From: Coprinopsis marcescibilis
Lineage: Eukaryota > Basidiomycota > Agaricomycetes > Agaricales > Psathyrellaceae
Assembly (NCBI GenBank): GCA_004369085.1
Contig: ML210404.1
Coordinates: 1-27,416, forward strand
Direction: 5' to 3'
DNA length: 27,416 nt
A model generated the notes under the pieces. The model had not been told where the DNA came from. It saw only the letters and a list, made by a program, of their open reading frames with translations, and ran no database searches. The position numbers were made by a program, and so were the translations under genes. Of this stretch, positions 9,518 to 19,698 are shown one piece after another (positions within the stretch are counted from its first letter, which is position 1; each line of letters begins with the position of its first letter).

Positions 9518-11552
9518 TTAGATGACTTTCTCCATGCGTGAATGGCCATTAGCTACAGCCCTTGATAGTACAGATACACGTGTCCACTGAGCGTCTCCTG
9601 CACTATTCCTTATGAGGGTCGGTGTAAGCTTTGCTTCGGGGTTCTTAATATTCTGGATGTTGACAGTTGTGCCATGCCCGTCCTCATCCGCTTTCCAATA
9701 CCAATACATGTTGGAGGACATCTCAACAATGACTGCATGTGATGCCCAAACAAAATTCGAGGTGTTGCGGTTTAGCTACACGTCCCGTGAGTGAATCGCA
9801 TGTAAACACATGGACAACAGTGTACTTTACCTCTCTGCTTCGATAAGTTACCCATCCGGATGTCGGAGTAATGTCGTCATCTAGATGAGTGGATGCCGAG
9901 TATCCATATGTGACAAAGTTAGATAAGAAAGGGTGCCCTAAGGGGCTCAATAAGCCTGCCAATTTTGCAGCTTCTTCCTAGATCGCAATAGTTGGCTGGG
10001 GTTTGTGTGCGATTACCAACTTCTTACATATCGCTTGTTATAAAACTCTGGGAGAAAGCCTCGGAGAAACTCTTCATGTCAGGCTGCCAAAACTATGGAA
10101 TGATAAGTGACGGGGTAAAAAATCGGAAGAAGATCATACGAACAGGTGTGTACAGCCTTGATCGGCACTCGAATGTCCGAGTCGTGACCCCCATGTTTCA
10201 AATCCGTTGGGATATCTCCAATATCCGCCGGAACCTGATAGTAATGTAGCTTTGATTAAGAGCAAAAGTAAATAAAAAAACTCACATGGATTGGGTATGG
10301 AGCATTAAACGTTGTTTGCGGACCTGTCCCTTTGGCCATCTTCCCTAAGGTAGCTAGTCGAGGCCTGTCCAATCCTGTCTTATCTCTTGAAAGGACAGAA
10401 AGAAGCATGAGAAGAAGGAGATATCATGAGAAGGATTGTACGCACCCCACAAGCCGATTGGAGATTTTAATCTCTCTGTCGACGTACACGGCGTCGGGTG
10501 ATAGCTCTTTTGCTACACATTCTGGATTGTAAACAACGCCGCCAAACTGTGACATTGAGTAAATAAAGCTGCATGGAGAGGAGGTCCCAGGTCACTAACA
10601 ATCTTTTCGCTCGTTGGATAGGTGTCATCAGCATCATTCTTTGTCCAAAAAATGATAGATGATCCAGCCATTTGGTCTTTCGGCGCGCAAATGCGGTGCA
10701 TACTTCCCTCCAAGCAAATATAGTTCGGACCTTTCTGATCATCGTTGAAAAAAAGTCCTGACTGGAGACCCATCTCCAAAAGTTCCTGTGTCTCCACCAT
10801 CAACTTCTTGTCCATTTCCTGTACCTTCTCCTGTGGAACCCTACATTGATAAGTCAGTACATTTGATAAAGAATGTCCCAAGTCGACATTACCTTTCTAA
10901 GCCCACCCATGTCGCCCGATTCCGAAAGGATTTGCCTGCCTTCCGCCATGTATTCAACTGCACATTTCTTGCTTTTCCTATTTTCATCATTTCTTCGACA
11001 CAATCAGGCACAGCCTTCTTGGGAGTGCTAAGAACACGCTGGAAGATCGGCTTTGAGAGGTCCTGGTTTGAGGCACGTAAATAAAGAGCCTTGTCTGCTC
11101 AATGATTCTGAAACAATTGAGTACCTTGTTATTAACTTGACCTGCTAGTTCACTCAAATGGAGGAAGCGGGTGGGATCCTTGATCTGGTTGTTTTCAGCG
11201 CTCCGTAACACATCCTTGAAAGTCTTTCTGAATTCGGGCATGAAACCTTCTCGGTTGGTGAACATGTGGACTTGTCGAAAACTCTCGGCATCAGACTCAT
11301 TCAAGGGCTGGCAGCGGTTTATGATCTTGCAAATGATCTCGTCGACATATTTCCCCAGATACCGAGGAATTTTTGCTTCAAGATCTGGGCCTGATACAGC
11401 GTTCGGCACTGTGGGTAATGAGGTCAAGTTGGCTTCATAAAAATACAATTGGCGGCCCTACCTGCAAAGATCGGGTGGTCTTCACCCTTCAAGTAAAAAG
11501 TTGGAAAATTGGGTCCCAAAGTTTGGGCCTTTCTGGTCCAAAAAGCGGACAT
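9518..11552 (-). CDS. Putative 2-oxoglutarate/Fe(II) dioxygenase-like protein, 10 exons, one irregular junction
   Basis: Exons on the minus strand are 11552-11462, 11408-11125, 11062-10893, 10840-10600, 10546-10446, 10385-10286, 10234-10154, 10092-10028, then 9945 (or 9977)-9831, and 9775-9518. All junctions but one have GT/AG ends and matching phases. At the eighth intron the best-looking acceptor (CTAG ending at 9978) shifts the frame into an early stop. A GAG acceptor ending at 9946 keeps the frame and gives 501 residues. The C-terminal part shows 'THLDDD' (His398, Asp400; 9879-9887) and, 50 residues later, 'DGHGTT' (His450; 9674-9676). This is the spacing of a compact double-stranded beta-helix oxygenase. 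It recalls the Tet/JBP-type domains expanded in agaricomycetes, but I cannot assign the subfamily. The N-terminal ~330 residues are charged and unrecognised. Substrate unknown. Confidence 0.65.
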
Positions 11553-11802
11553 ATTCGCCGTATGGTAGTGGTAGAGAAAAGACGTATCGATTAGATGATG
11601 ATGAGAACACGAAGTCGGTTGATCACATCAAATGACAAACGACTGTAAATTGTGCCTGGTTGCGGGCGTAAATAAGTGCCCCAATCATCCTCTGACGCGT
11701 TGCGTCCCTTGCGTGTTCATATGGCTCCTTCCACAGCAACATCCTCCCTCCGGAACGGGCAACGGCTCTCTCGGAGTGGGGTACTGTGTCCCCTTTCTAA
11801 TT

Positions 11803-11882
11803 CTTCGCACCCGAGCGTGTACTGAATCGAAAGTGGTTTTTGAAACTGTTTCTTCAGAAGCTTCGCACCCGAGCGTGTACTG
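11803..11882. repeat. 22-bp direct repeat pair
   Basis: The 22-mer 'cttcgcacccgagcgtgtac' plus 'tg' occurs at 11803-11824 and again, exact, at 11861-11882. The start-to-start distance is 58 bp. Confidence 0.9.
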
Positions 11883-12161
11883 CCCTGTTGTAAACGTTTC
11901 AATATACACATGACCCTACAACGAAACAGCGTAAATCCACATACCGACCAGCATTACATCGACAATAGTCTGACGTAGAAGGCGACGAGACGCAGTGTAC
12001 TCGTCTTTGGAAGCAGGAGCATGGGAGTCGGTCCCCCGGTGTCAAGCGGGCCTGTGGGCTTAATAACGAACCTAGGCAGGTAAGCAACGCTGGAGAATAC
12101 TAGATATACAAGTTGCATGACTTACATGTCACAGCGATTCAAAGTACACGATGCAAAGAAC

Positions 12162-12482
12162 AACACCGGGATCGTTAAGTGCTGCCTCTCCATACCTTCC
12201 CGGGTTCACGTCTTTGGGCGTGATCTTCGACAAGGTGATATTGGCGGACCTAGAAGCGCTCCAGGTCAGATTTTTCACTTCTGTTACATCCAAGATCCCC
12301 ATACTCACGCAGTACAGAGATCAACGGTCATTGGTGGGTGTTTCGGAGCAGATGTCTTGCTCGTTGAAACACCGGGATCTCCCAGCATAACAATGAGCTA
12401 AAACGAATCGCACAACATAACACAGGACAAGGAGAGTCGACGGCGATAGATCAGCCATTATAACACCGGGATCTCCCAGCAT
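12162..12482. repeat. 'aacaccgggatc' repeat, three copies
   Basis: A 21-bp sequence 'aacaccgggatctcccagca' plus 't' is exact at 12368-12388 and 12462-12482. The 12-base core 'aacaccgggatc' also occurs at 12162-12173. The spacing is irregular. Confidence 0.85.
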
Positions 12483-12540
12483 TACAGCGAGCTTGAAGCT
12501 GAAACAGGACTCAAGAGTGTGAACCAAGGGGAGCTTGATT

Positions 12541-12623
12541 AGTCACCATGCCCCGCGCGGGGCAATCTTGGTCAGCGAGGGGATGTTTAGTCATCATGCC
12601 CCGCTCGGGGCGATCTTGGTCAG
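12541..12623. repeat. 48-bp tandem direct repeat with GCCCCG palindrome
   Basis: The segment 'agtcaccatgccccgcgcgg' followed by 'ggcaatcttggtcag' at 12541 is repeated at 12589 with four substitutions. Copy 1 contains the perfect palindrome gccccgcgcggggc (12550-12563). In copy 2 the centre is changed (gccccgctcggggc), so the arms are kept but not the centre. Confidence 0.85.
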
Positions 12624-12704
12624 CCTTCCATCCTTCACTCATACCATTACAATCAACTTCTTCCCCCTTGTACTCTACCACATTTATCTCTATCACATTC
12701 TTTT

Positions 12705-12850
12705 TCTCCAGTGTTAGGGAGTTCCCAAGCACTGTTCTTTTCGCCATTCTCCACCGTCTTTCTCCAGTGTTAGGGAGTTCCCAAGCACCATTCTTTTCAC
12801 CATCCTCCACCGTCTTTCTCCAGTCTTAAGAAGTTCCCAAACACTATTAT
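12705..12850. repeat. 56-bp tandem repeat, three copies
   Basis: The unit beginning 'tctccagtgttagggagttc' and continuing 'ccaagcac.. ttcttttc.ccat.ctccaccgtctt' starts at 12705, 12761 and 12817. The spacing is exactly 56 bp each time. The third copy has diverged ('tctccagtcttaagaagttc') and runs into the TATA box region. The array ends about 105 bp upstream of the 876-residue gene, so it could be part of its promoter. Confidence 0.9.
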
Positions 12851-12858
12851 TTTACCGG

Positions 12859-12866
12859 TATATAAG
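12859..12866 (+). promoter_or_regulatory. TATA box of the 876-residue gene
   Basis: TATATAAG lies 90 bp upstream of the ATG at 12956, directly after the 56-bp repeat array. Similar TATA-to-ATG distances are seen for the genes starting at 21764, 22503 and 25460, which supports the assignment. Confidence 0.6.
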
Positions 12867-12955
12867 CCATACACTGTACGTCGTCCATCATGCCTGCAGT
12901 GCTCATATTTAACGTATGCTGATATACTGCAGAAGGTCCCGTTCGAGAAGGCTTA

Positions 12956-15638
12956 ATGACACCGTCTTCACCAAGCCAAATAGTGGAGAGGGCGATGAAG
13001 TTAGTAATATTCATCTCCGTTCCGAAATCCTAGCGCTAATGTGATTCTTAGCACCAGCAACAGCGGGAGGCTATTTGCTAGCAATGGCATCACCTATTAT
13101 TCCCCCAATTGCCAGCGAGACATCACCACCATTCCACCTCCCTCCCGGGAAAACTTCGTCGACCGCAATCCTTTCCAACCTGGTCTCAAATACGGAGATT
13201 TTTGGACGCCAAGGTGGTGGAGCGCTGCGTACGGCTGGACGTCCTTTATCCCCCTGTACCCCGATTACTACAACTACCCTTTCGATCGCTTGACCAACCC
13301 CAGCATATACCAAGCGATGATGGCTCCCTACACCAAGGAAGCATGGGCCAAGCTCGAGGACTTTATGATCCGAATGGCTTCCCAACTCTGCAACCGTTTT
13401 GAAATACTGGCGGTCAAACCTTACCCGCCTTCTGGAATGGGCTTTCGTCGACAGTACCGGACGGGTTCAGATGCATATGAGGCCGCGACGGATTCTCGCG
13501 GATGGTTTGCAGTATGGCAGGGCCTTTTATCGTTCTGTGTGGCGCAAGCGCGTAGAGAATACGACCTTCGTGTGGGGTATCGCCAGTACAACGGGGTATC
13601 CGTAATTTCGTATCCGACATGGGCAGAATTCTTAGCCGAGAAGGGGTATGAGCAACACTGGTTGGATGGGATTTTGGCATCCTCGATCTGCGATTGGTCA
13701 GGGAGTGTGGAGAGAGCTGGCATCTTTGTTCAAATCCCGCCCGTTGACAATTTCCAGTCGTCAGTTGCTTGGTTCACAGAGCAAAATGTACCTGTTTGGT
13801 ACCGTTGGTCGAATATAGAGGCAGATTATTGCTACGAGCGAGGCCTGCAATACATGTGCCCCCCCCACGCGGATTTACAGGCCTTCCTATCGCACTCCCC
13901 GTCTCTCGCCACTCAACTTCGCTTGAGCTCTCCTGCCCCATCCACAACGGCATCTGAATATGACACCTCCACACCAACCACAGCTTTTGGATCTGAACCT
14001 GATGCAGCATTCAGTTCCCCTCGATTAACCGACGCCGAACGCCGCAAATACAGCGCTTTGCGAGGTGATATCATGCGCCAGTTTATCAAGGAACGAGAGC
14101 AGCATATATCTCGCATGATGCAAACTGCAGATCGAAGGCAGAAACAACGGTGGATTGACAGGCAAAGGAACCCCCCGACAAGGAAATGCCGGGTAATTAT
14201 ATGGGTGGAAGATCCTAACGATCATGGAAATCTGCTGAGGCAAAAAGCGGATGACAGAGATGATCTTTGGTCGTACACGGACAACCAGAAGTGGTATGAT
14301 CCGATCAACACGATATGGCATTGTTGCTACGACTTGGCACCAGAGGATCAAGTAGAAGAGTACCTGTTCGACCCTGAAACCGTTGACCCCGACGACTTGG
14401 TGCTCATCACCGTTTCCTCGGAACCGTCCTCTACCAATGTAACTCATGCCATCGCCCTCGACAGCCCTCCACCGACACTGGAGTCGGGACAAGCCAACAT
14501 TGAAGCAACCCCTGACGAATTCCTCCCACCCACCGATTACGACGAGCAGAAGCTGGGCGACGACATCTTGAAGATTTTGAAGGAATATTACGGCTTCATT
14601 CCACCCCTTCCCCTTCCAACCAGCAAGACAGGTACTCCAATGGCCAAAGAGCGAAAGGTCTGGATCCTTCGCATGCTCGGATTCCATCCCTCGATGTCCC
14701 ACTCCGCCCCTTTCTTCTCATCCTCTGTCTGTACAATTGTCTTCTCATTTCTTGCCGGGCTTGCCGCCCAAGACAAAAGCAAAACTCCTCCCACGGATCA
14801 ATGGGACCTCGATGCCAGGGATGGCAGAGCCGTTCAATCCGGCAGACGGTTCAGATCCCTTTGTATTGTCAATTCAGAGCCCACCAACCCCCCGTTCTAC
14901 ATCTTCGAGAGAGAGGGCTCAAAGCAATGGAGGCTGGCGGTGAGAAGTGCAGCGGATGCCCTTCTAGTTTGCAGGCTAGGTCACATCGGCATGGATGATC
15001 TCGTCATCGAGCTTGCAAAAAGAGGGGTTAGATTTCAAACTCTACTCCCAATAGCTTTATCACCCCCCACCCCTCGAGACTTTTGTATGCCCCTTCAGTT
15101 CCTCCCTGTTCGACGACATGGTTACGTCTTCACACAAAAGGACTACCGCGTTTACGAAGAATCCCGAAACGCTTTGCTGGCGAAAGGGAGGATGCGAGCA
15201 GCCTTGATGCGTGGCGGTTATCCTTGGAGACTTTCTTTAAATTCACTTTCCCCTTGGGATGTCGTTGACGGACCAAGTGGCTCTCCGGGCCTTACTGTGT
15301 TGGCAGGATCAGAAGCCCTCGTGGACGACGACCTCAACCCCACGGAACTGGCACAAATCTGCGGCGCCTACGCCATCACCAACAACAACATCGTCATAAA
15401 ATCGTGGTGGCCGCTACCAGACCTATTCGAGAAGGAGGATTGTGGGGAGAACTACGGCCACTGGAATTCATATCGAGAAAATCATTACATAACAAGGCTG
15501 AAGGAGATCAAGGAGGGCAGAGGTGTACCACTGACAGCCAAGGAGTGGCGGGACAAGATGCGGGGGCGGAGGGACCTCAGGCAGTTCAAGTTGAGGGTGG
15601 AGGATAAATCCAAGGAGTTCCTTGAAACTCTCATATAA
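12956..15638 (+). CDS. 876-residue protein of a recurrent agaricomycete family, function unknown
   Basis: A short first exon (12956-12999, ATG start) joins the long second exon (13052-15638) through a 52-nt intron with a GTTAGT donor, a 'gctaat' branch point and a CTTAG acceptor. The junction phase fits exactly. The long frame alone would have to begin at a GTG, so the two-exon model is preferred. The N-terminal ~300 residues are rich in Trp and Tyr. A low-complexity Ser/Thr/Pro stretch follows at about 300-345, then a basic helical segment at about 355-395, a second Pro/Ser linker, and a conserved-looking C-terminal block with 'GGYPWRLSLNS' near residue 736, 'DDDLNPTELAQICGAY' and 'SWWPLPD'. 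From memory this C-terminal block resembles a family present in many copies in mushroom genomes. I know of no assigned activity. There are no clear membrane segments, apart from one hydrophobic patch near 'FSFLAGLAA', and no catalytic motif. Confidence 0.85.
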
Positions 15639-15992
15639 TGGTTGGCCACATCGTTTTCTTGCTCATCTTTTTTTACCACTCACATGTGTACGAAACCGTT
15701 GCTTAATTATTCTTTTTCATAATGCACGAATTCCTGTGATATCAACAATGCTGGACCGATCAGTAATCATATCATATTGATTTATGGCTGTCCTGTTGAC
15801 CGAATCTAGCCGCGAAGGGGGGCCATCAATGGTGGAAACACACTTACGTGTTACGTGCCTCGGAGTGTTAATGTCTTCCTTGAAAAGTGAGTGTCGGTGA
15901 TGGTAGCACATTTATTTCCTAACGATAACAATAATTTAGATGGGTTTCTAGGCCTCAGGGGCCACATATATTAACGCCAAAAATGATTTTGA
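15639..15992. other. 3' flank of the 876-residue gene
   Basis: AT-richer intergenic sequence. A minus-strand frame at 15717-15911 has no domain or splice support. I see nothing else. Confidence 0.5.
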
Positions 15993-16485
15993 TCAAAGAG
16001 AAGCAGGTTGGCATCGAGTCCAATATGATATATGATCGCTCATAATTTGATCGCTTTCCGCAGCAGGTTGCAGACAGATAATATCTGAATCATCATCCAC
16101 CATCCTTTGTGCAACACCCCCGTCCTCATCGTTTACCGCGTCACTCGGAGGCAATAAAATGTTCACTGCTGTATGTTCTAGTGCCATGTAGAAAGGTGAG
16201 TACGAGCGCAGACTCAGATGGATTCATTCCCAGATGCTAATGTACTCACTGCACAAATTCAAGTGCTATCAGGTCACTCTGAAACAAAGTCTCCAGCGGG
16301 AGCGTATTGCACAAGCATGGAGGCTGGTAAAAGGCTATAATTCGCCACATAAATGTATGTACATGGTTCTGTTTATGTGGCCAGTCCATCAAGAATAAAT
16401 AATGCTCAGGACCAGCTCGCGACAAAGACGACAACGAGCCAAAAATATCTGCGCAGTCACAAAGGAGGGTGGTACGAATATGCAT
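15993..16485 (-). pseudogene. Possible small gene or broken two-exon gene
   Basis: On the minus strand an ATG at 16485 opens 78 codons that read like a real protein (Cys-rich start, 'FLMDWPHK', 'FMWRIIAFY'), ending at a good donor (GTGAGT from 16249). A 72-nt intron to CACTAG (acceptor ending at 16178) is plausible. The long acidic downstream frame (to a stop at 15993) needs a phase-1 junction and the donor supplies phase 2. As spliced, translation ends about 13 codons later, giving about 92 residues. Either it is a short protein, or a frameshift has broken a ~140-residue one. There is no recognisable domain. It lies 108 bp beyond the stop of the next minus-strand gene, so it could also be a missed 3' exon of that gene. 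Confidence 0.35.
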
Positions 16486-16592
16486 AAAGGAGTGTGATGT
16501 GTAGCAAAGGTAAATACCAAGACACTCAGCCCAATCCCTCGACGTTGTGGTGAACGCAGGCTTGGCTTGAAGTCAATTGATAACGGAGAGAA

Positions 16593-18018
16593 TCATTGGT
16601 GGCTGCGCTGGAAGCAGCATGCCGTACACATGCAGGACGGTGAGTGGAAGAATTGTCGTGGTGAATAGTGGTAACGAGAGTGTGCTGGTGCTGGGAGGAG
16701 AGCTGGCGCGGAAGCCGAGCTTGCTTGAGATTCGTAGCCAACAAAGGGACTGATTGGTGCGTAAAAGTCTTCTCCTGCATTTAGGTCGATCTCACTGGCT
16801 CCTCGGGTTGGCGACACCCAGCGCCCGTCCAAGAATTTTGATTTCTTTCCCTTGCGGGAGAAGAAGCCGCTAAAAATCGACCCCGAAGAAGAGTCGGTGT
16901 CCGTGAGACGGTCGTGCGCAAGGTCGTTCAACGACCCAGACATCTGTGGTTCAACTTGGTGAGCACCAGGAAAATAAATTACAGAATGTGGCAACAACAT
17001 ACCTGCTCAATTCTATGGTTTGTCAGGTTTTGCTGTCGGGCCAAATCGTGCATGGTTTCGCACAACCCGTTGAATTCTTGTGTGGTGAGGGTAATCTGAC
17101 GTTTATCGGACAGTATTTGCTGAGCTTGTCGAACGGCTTCGTTTCCAATAGCCATTGACTGTGCAGCATCAGCAACGGAGTGAAACCCTGGAGACTACGT
17201 ACACTTGGAGTATTGGCCGAGTGACGCGAGGAGTTCGCGTTCACAGTGACCACAGCGTCGAGCAAACTAAGGAGGTCTTGACGGTTGAGGATGACGGGGT
17301 CGGGGTGTGATTCTTGACTCTCGTCTTCCGCCCCAATGGCAGGAAAGTGGGACTAAGGGCGGTCAGCAATGCAGACAAACGACTAAATAGAATACTTACG
17401 CCTCGTTGACCGCTGGGCAACGTGTTAGGCAAAGGGTCACGGTCTCGAGGGTGGGGGTCTGCTCTTGCAGCGGAGTATCCATGCCCTATGGGCGATCTAT
17501 AACTCGGAGGGGCTCCCAGTGGACTGTGCGGACTGAGATTGGTGGGGATGTCCCTCTGTGCATTCGATGCACCCAAGGTCCCGCGAGAAACGCCCACACG
17601 AATTTGACCGGGCCTTCCTTGGAGTGGTGTCGAGGGGTCGGTACGTTCAGCCGCCCGCCTGAGCTTCGTGGACCTGGATGGGGGCTGGTTGGAGACTTGT
17701 CCTTCTGGTGGGAATGCTGAAGCCCCCCTGTTCCTTGTGGTACTAGTGCCGGAGTATTGGGTCGCCTGTGCAAGGCGTTGAATGTCGGACTCGTTTGTGG
17801 GCTACAGCGTGACATTGTTAGGCTCGAGCATCAGCCAAACTGGCTCGTGAATGCATACCTGCTGTCGATACTGCGTCCATACATCAGGAAAGCAGCCGTC
17901 ATTGACGCTGAGGTAGGCCTGTGGGGGGTGCTTCATGGAAAAGAGCGACAAGATCGACTTTGGGGAGGGAAAGAGGGATGAGGAGAACTGACACCGATCT
18001 GAGCCCACTGTCTGCCAT
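16593..18018 (-). CDS. Hypothetical protein, 6 exons, 393 residues
   Basis: Exons on the minus strand are 18018-17995, 17957-17859, 17801-17400, 17352-17203, 17158-17003 and 16943-16593. All junctions are phase 0 with GT/AG ends. The first intron is only 37 nt, so the alternative start at the ATG near 17936 (Met-Lys-His-Pro) should be kept in mind. Residues about 45-175 are a Pro/Ser/Arg-rich, probably disordered region. Residues about 180-270 look helical: one segment with 'LLSLLDAVVTVNANSS', then an amphipathic segment with many Gln ('EAVRQAQQILSDKRQ'). The last 117 residues hold a basic patch 'SRKGKKSKF' and end in a Cys-rich tail. I recognise no family. It is divergent from the gene at 18428, with a 409-bp shared upstream region. 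Confidence 0.7.
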
Positions 18019-18427
18019 TTTCTATTAGTTATAGAATGTCACGAACAGGGGCAAATTTACTGATGCCTGTTGGCCCAACCCTTATTGCCTGAGAGCCGAA
18101 GAGAGCTGATTCTTTTGGAGATATTTTGAGAATCTTGGCGTCAGAACTGGCAAAGTTACTCATATTTACTCATAGACGGTGCGGCAGGTTCACCGGCAGC
18201 ATGGAAGTATATATGTTTCCGATACGTAGTGTTGCGGTAGTGACGGTACACATAATTGGAGGTGCGCCACACGACGTTCCTACGTTTTAACCGTGTCTCG
18301 TGTGGGAACGAGACTAGGAGTCCTGTCATTGTTTACATACATAACATGTAAAACTGCCAGTTGTCCTGAGTCGTCTTCTGCCCCAAGCTTCATATTTTCT
18401 ACTCTCTGAAACTACTGCTTGAATACT
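18019..18427. other. Shared upstream region of a divergent gene pair
   Basis: This 409-bp stretch separates the minus-strand gene starting at 18018 and the plus-strand gene starting at 18428. No clear TATA box was found at the usual distance for either. A weak inverted pair, 'cgttcc' at about 18275 and 'ggaacg' at about 18305, could form a loose hairpin. No open frame of note. Confidence 0.45.
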
Positions 18428-19698
18428 ATGTCAACTCCCGCTCTTTTGTTTCCTTTGCATCCTACATCTGTGCCAATTACCGCAACACGCAGCCTGTCGC
18501 AGCACCAAAATCCGAAACCGCTGGCCAAGTATCTTTTTGGGCAGGAATATAGTGCTGAATGTAACAGCGAGGATGGGGGCGATGATGAACCTCTTAGGCA
18601 AGAGGGATGCAGTGCTGCCTCCCGCGAAGTCGCCAGTGACGAGGGTTTTTACTCAGAAGGGCACCCTAGCGAGGTACGTGGACAACTTAAATGTCGCTAC
18701 TATTCACTCGCCCTTGCTCACATCAAGCCACTAGCATCTTGAAGAAAGCATCCACCATTTCAACCCTCCAGAAAACTCCATCCACTCGATGTTGGAGTTA
18801 GGTTACTCCTATGACACCGTTCATTCCGACTACCTTCCACAGCCTCCCCAGGTTGCGCCAATTACTCCATCCACCCGGGACGCAGAAAGCGAAGAGCTCC
18901 CGCTACGCTCCTCAACGCCTTTGCTGCTTCCCCGAACCTTGCCACTTCTTCCATCTTTGCGTCGGCAGCTAGCCAGAGCTACCTTGCCCTCCTCGCCACA
19001 TCTGGCTCTCCGTACACATCCCTTGATATCAATGCATTGCCCAACGCGTCTGCTGCGGTCCCCCAGTCATGCCAGCTCTGCGAACCCCAAGGCTGAACCC
19101 ACAGATTCAGAGGACCCTTTTGTTTATACACCACTCGAGTCGGACGACCCTCTTGGATTGGACGAAATCGTCGTCCTTGTCAACGAGAGGTATGTAGAGC
19201 ATGCATTCATGCATGAGATGGACATCATCCGTGCCAATCTCAGCGATCTGAGTCGTCTACAACGAAAAGTAGAGGAGCACAACGCTCGTGAGCTCGTGCT
19301 CGGAGAGTGCTTGGATGTTATGTACGACCGTTTCTCTTGTCTTAGGGAGAAGCTGGAGGGCAGAAACCGCGCAACCGCATTGGAATTCCTAGACAAAGCC
19401 TTGATTCAACGAGGTATGTTAGCTTTACAAAGAATCCATCTCGTACTTATCACTTCTCCCTATAGGGCTCTCCCACATCCTCCCTGCTCGATCTCATCGT
19501 TCCTCCAATAGTTCCGTTCATTCCAGGTTTGGGTGCACTTGGCACAGCCCTACGCCATTCGTCCAACCCTCTCCTTCTGCACCGACATGCCCCTCTCGCC
19601 TTCGAGGTCCGGGGTACTCGCCGTCTCGGGCCGCACGTCAGCTTGAATCGACTGGTACCTGTTTTGTTCCTTCAAGTCATGGAGGTAACACCGTTTGA
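18428..19698 (+). CDS. Hypothetical coiled-coil protein, 3 exons, 385 residues
   Basis: Exons are 18428-18673, 18735-19413 and 19466-19698, joined by 61- and 52-nt introns (GTACGT...CTAG and GTATGT...TATAG) with matching phases. The first ATG in frame is used; an upstream TTG at 18419 cannot serve. The N-terminal exon is Ser/Pro-rich then acidic. Residues about 100-210 are Pro/Leu/Ser-rich and probably disordered. Residues about 225-310 form a charged helical stretch ('NERYVEHAF', 'SRLQRKVEEHNAREL', 'LREKLEGRNRATALEFLDKA') likely to be a coiled coil. The C-terminus is Ser/Arg/Pro-rich. I recognise no family or catalytic motif. Confidence 0.7.

Larger units (their letters stand above)
11553..12700. 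other. Intergenic region with several short direct-repeat families
   Basis: There is no gene I can support between the 2OG-like gene and the 876-residue gene. A plus-strand frame at 12117-12401 opens but has no recognisable domain and runs into repeats. The region is notable for four independent short repeat sets, listed separately. Confidence 0.5.

Noticed and set aside
5825..11552. KDZ transposase near the oxygenase genes
   Set aside because: KDZ elements are often linked to Tet/JBP-type genes in mushrooms, but I see no CxC cysteine cluster or KDZ transposase core. The only recognisable transposase in the window is the Plavaka one at the right end.
13041..13051. GTG at 13041 as the start of the 876-residue protein
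   Set aside because: Nuclear fungal genes start at ATG. The bases up to 13051 form an intron end (gctaat...CTTAG), and an upstream ATG exon at 12956 joins in phase.
14025..14702. A 225-codon minus-strand open frame inside the 876-residue gene
   Set aside because: It is antisense to a much longer plus-strand coding exon with a sound 5' intron, has no recognisable domain and looks like a shadow frame.
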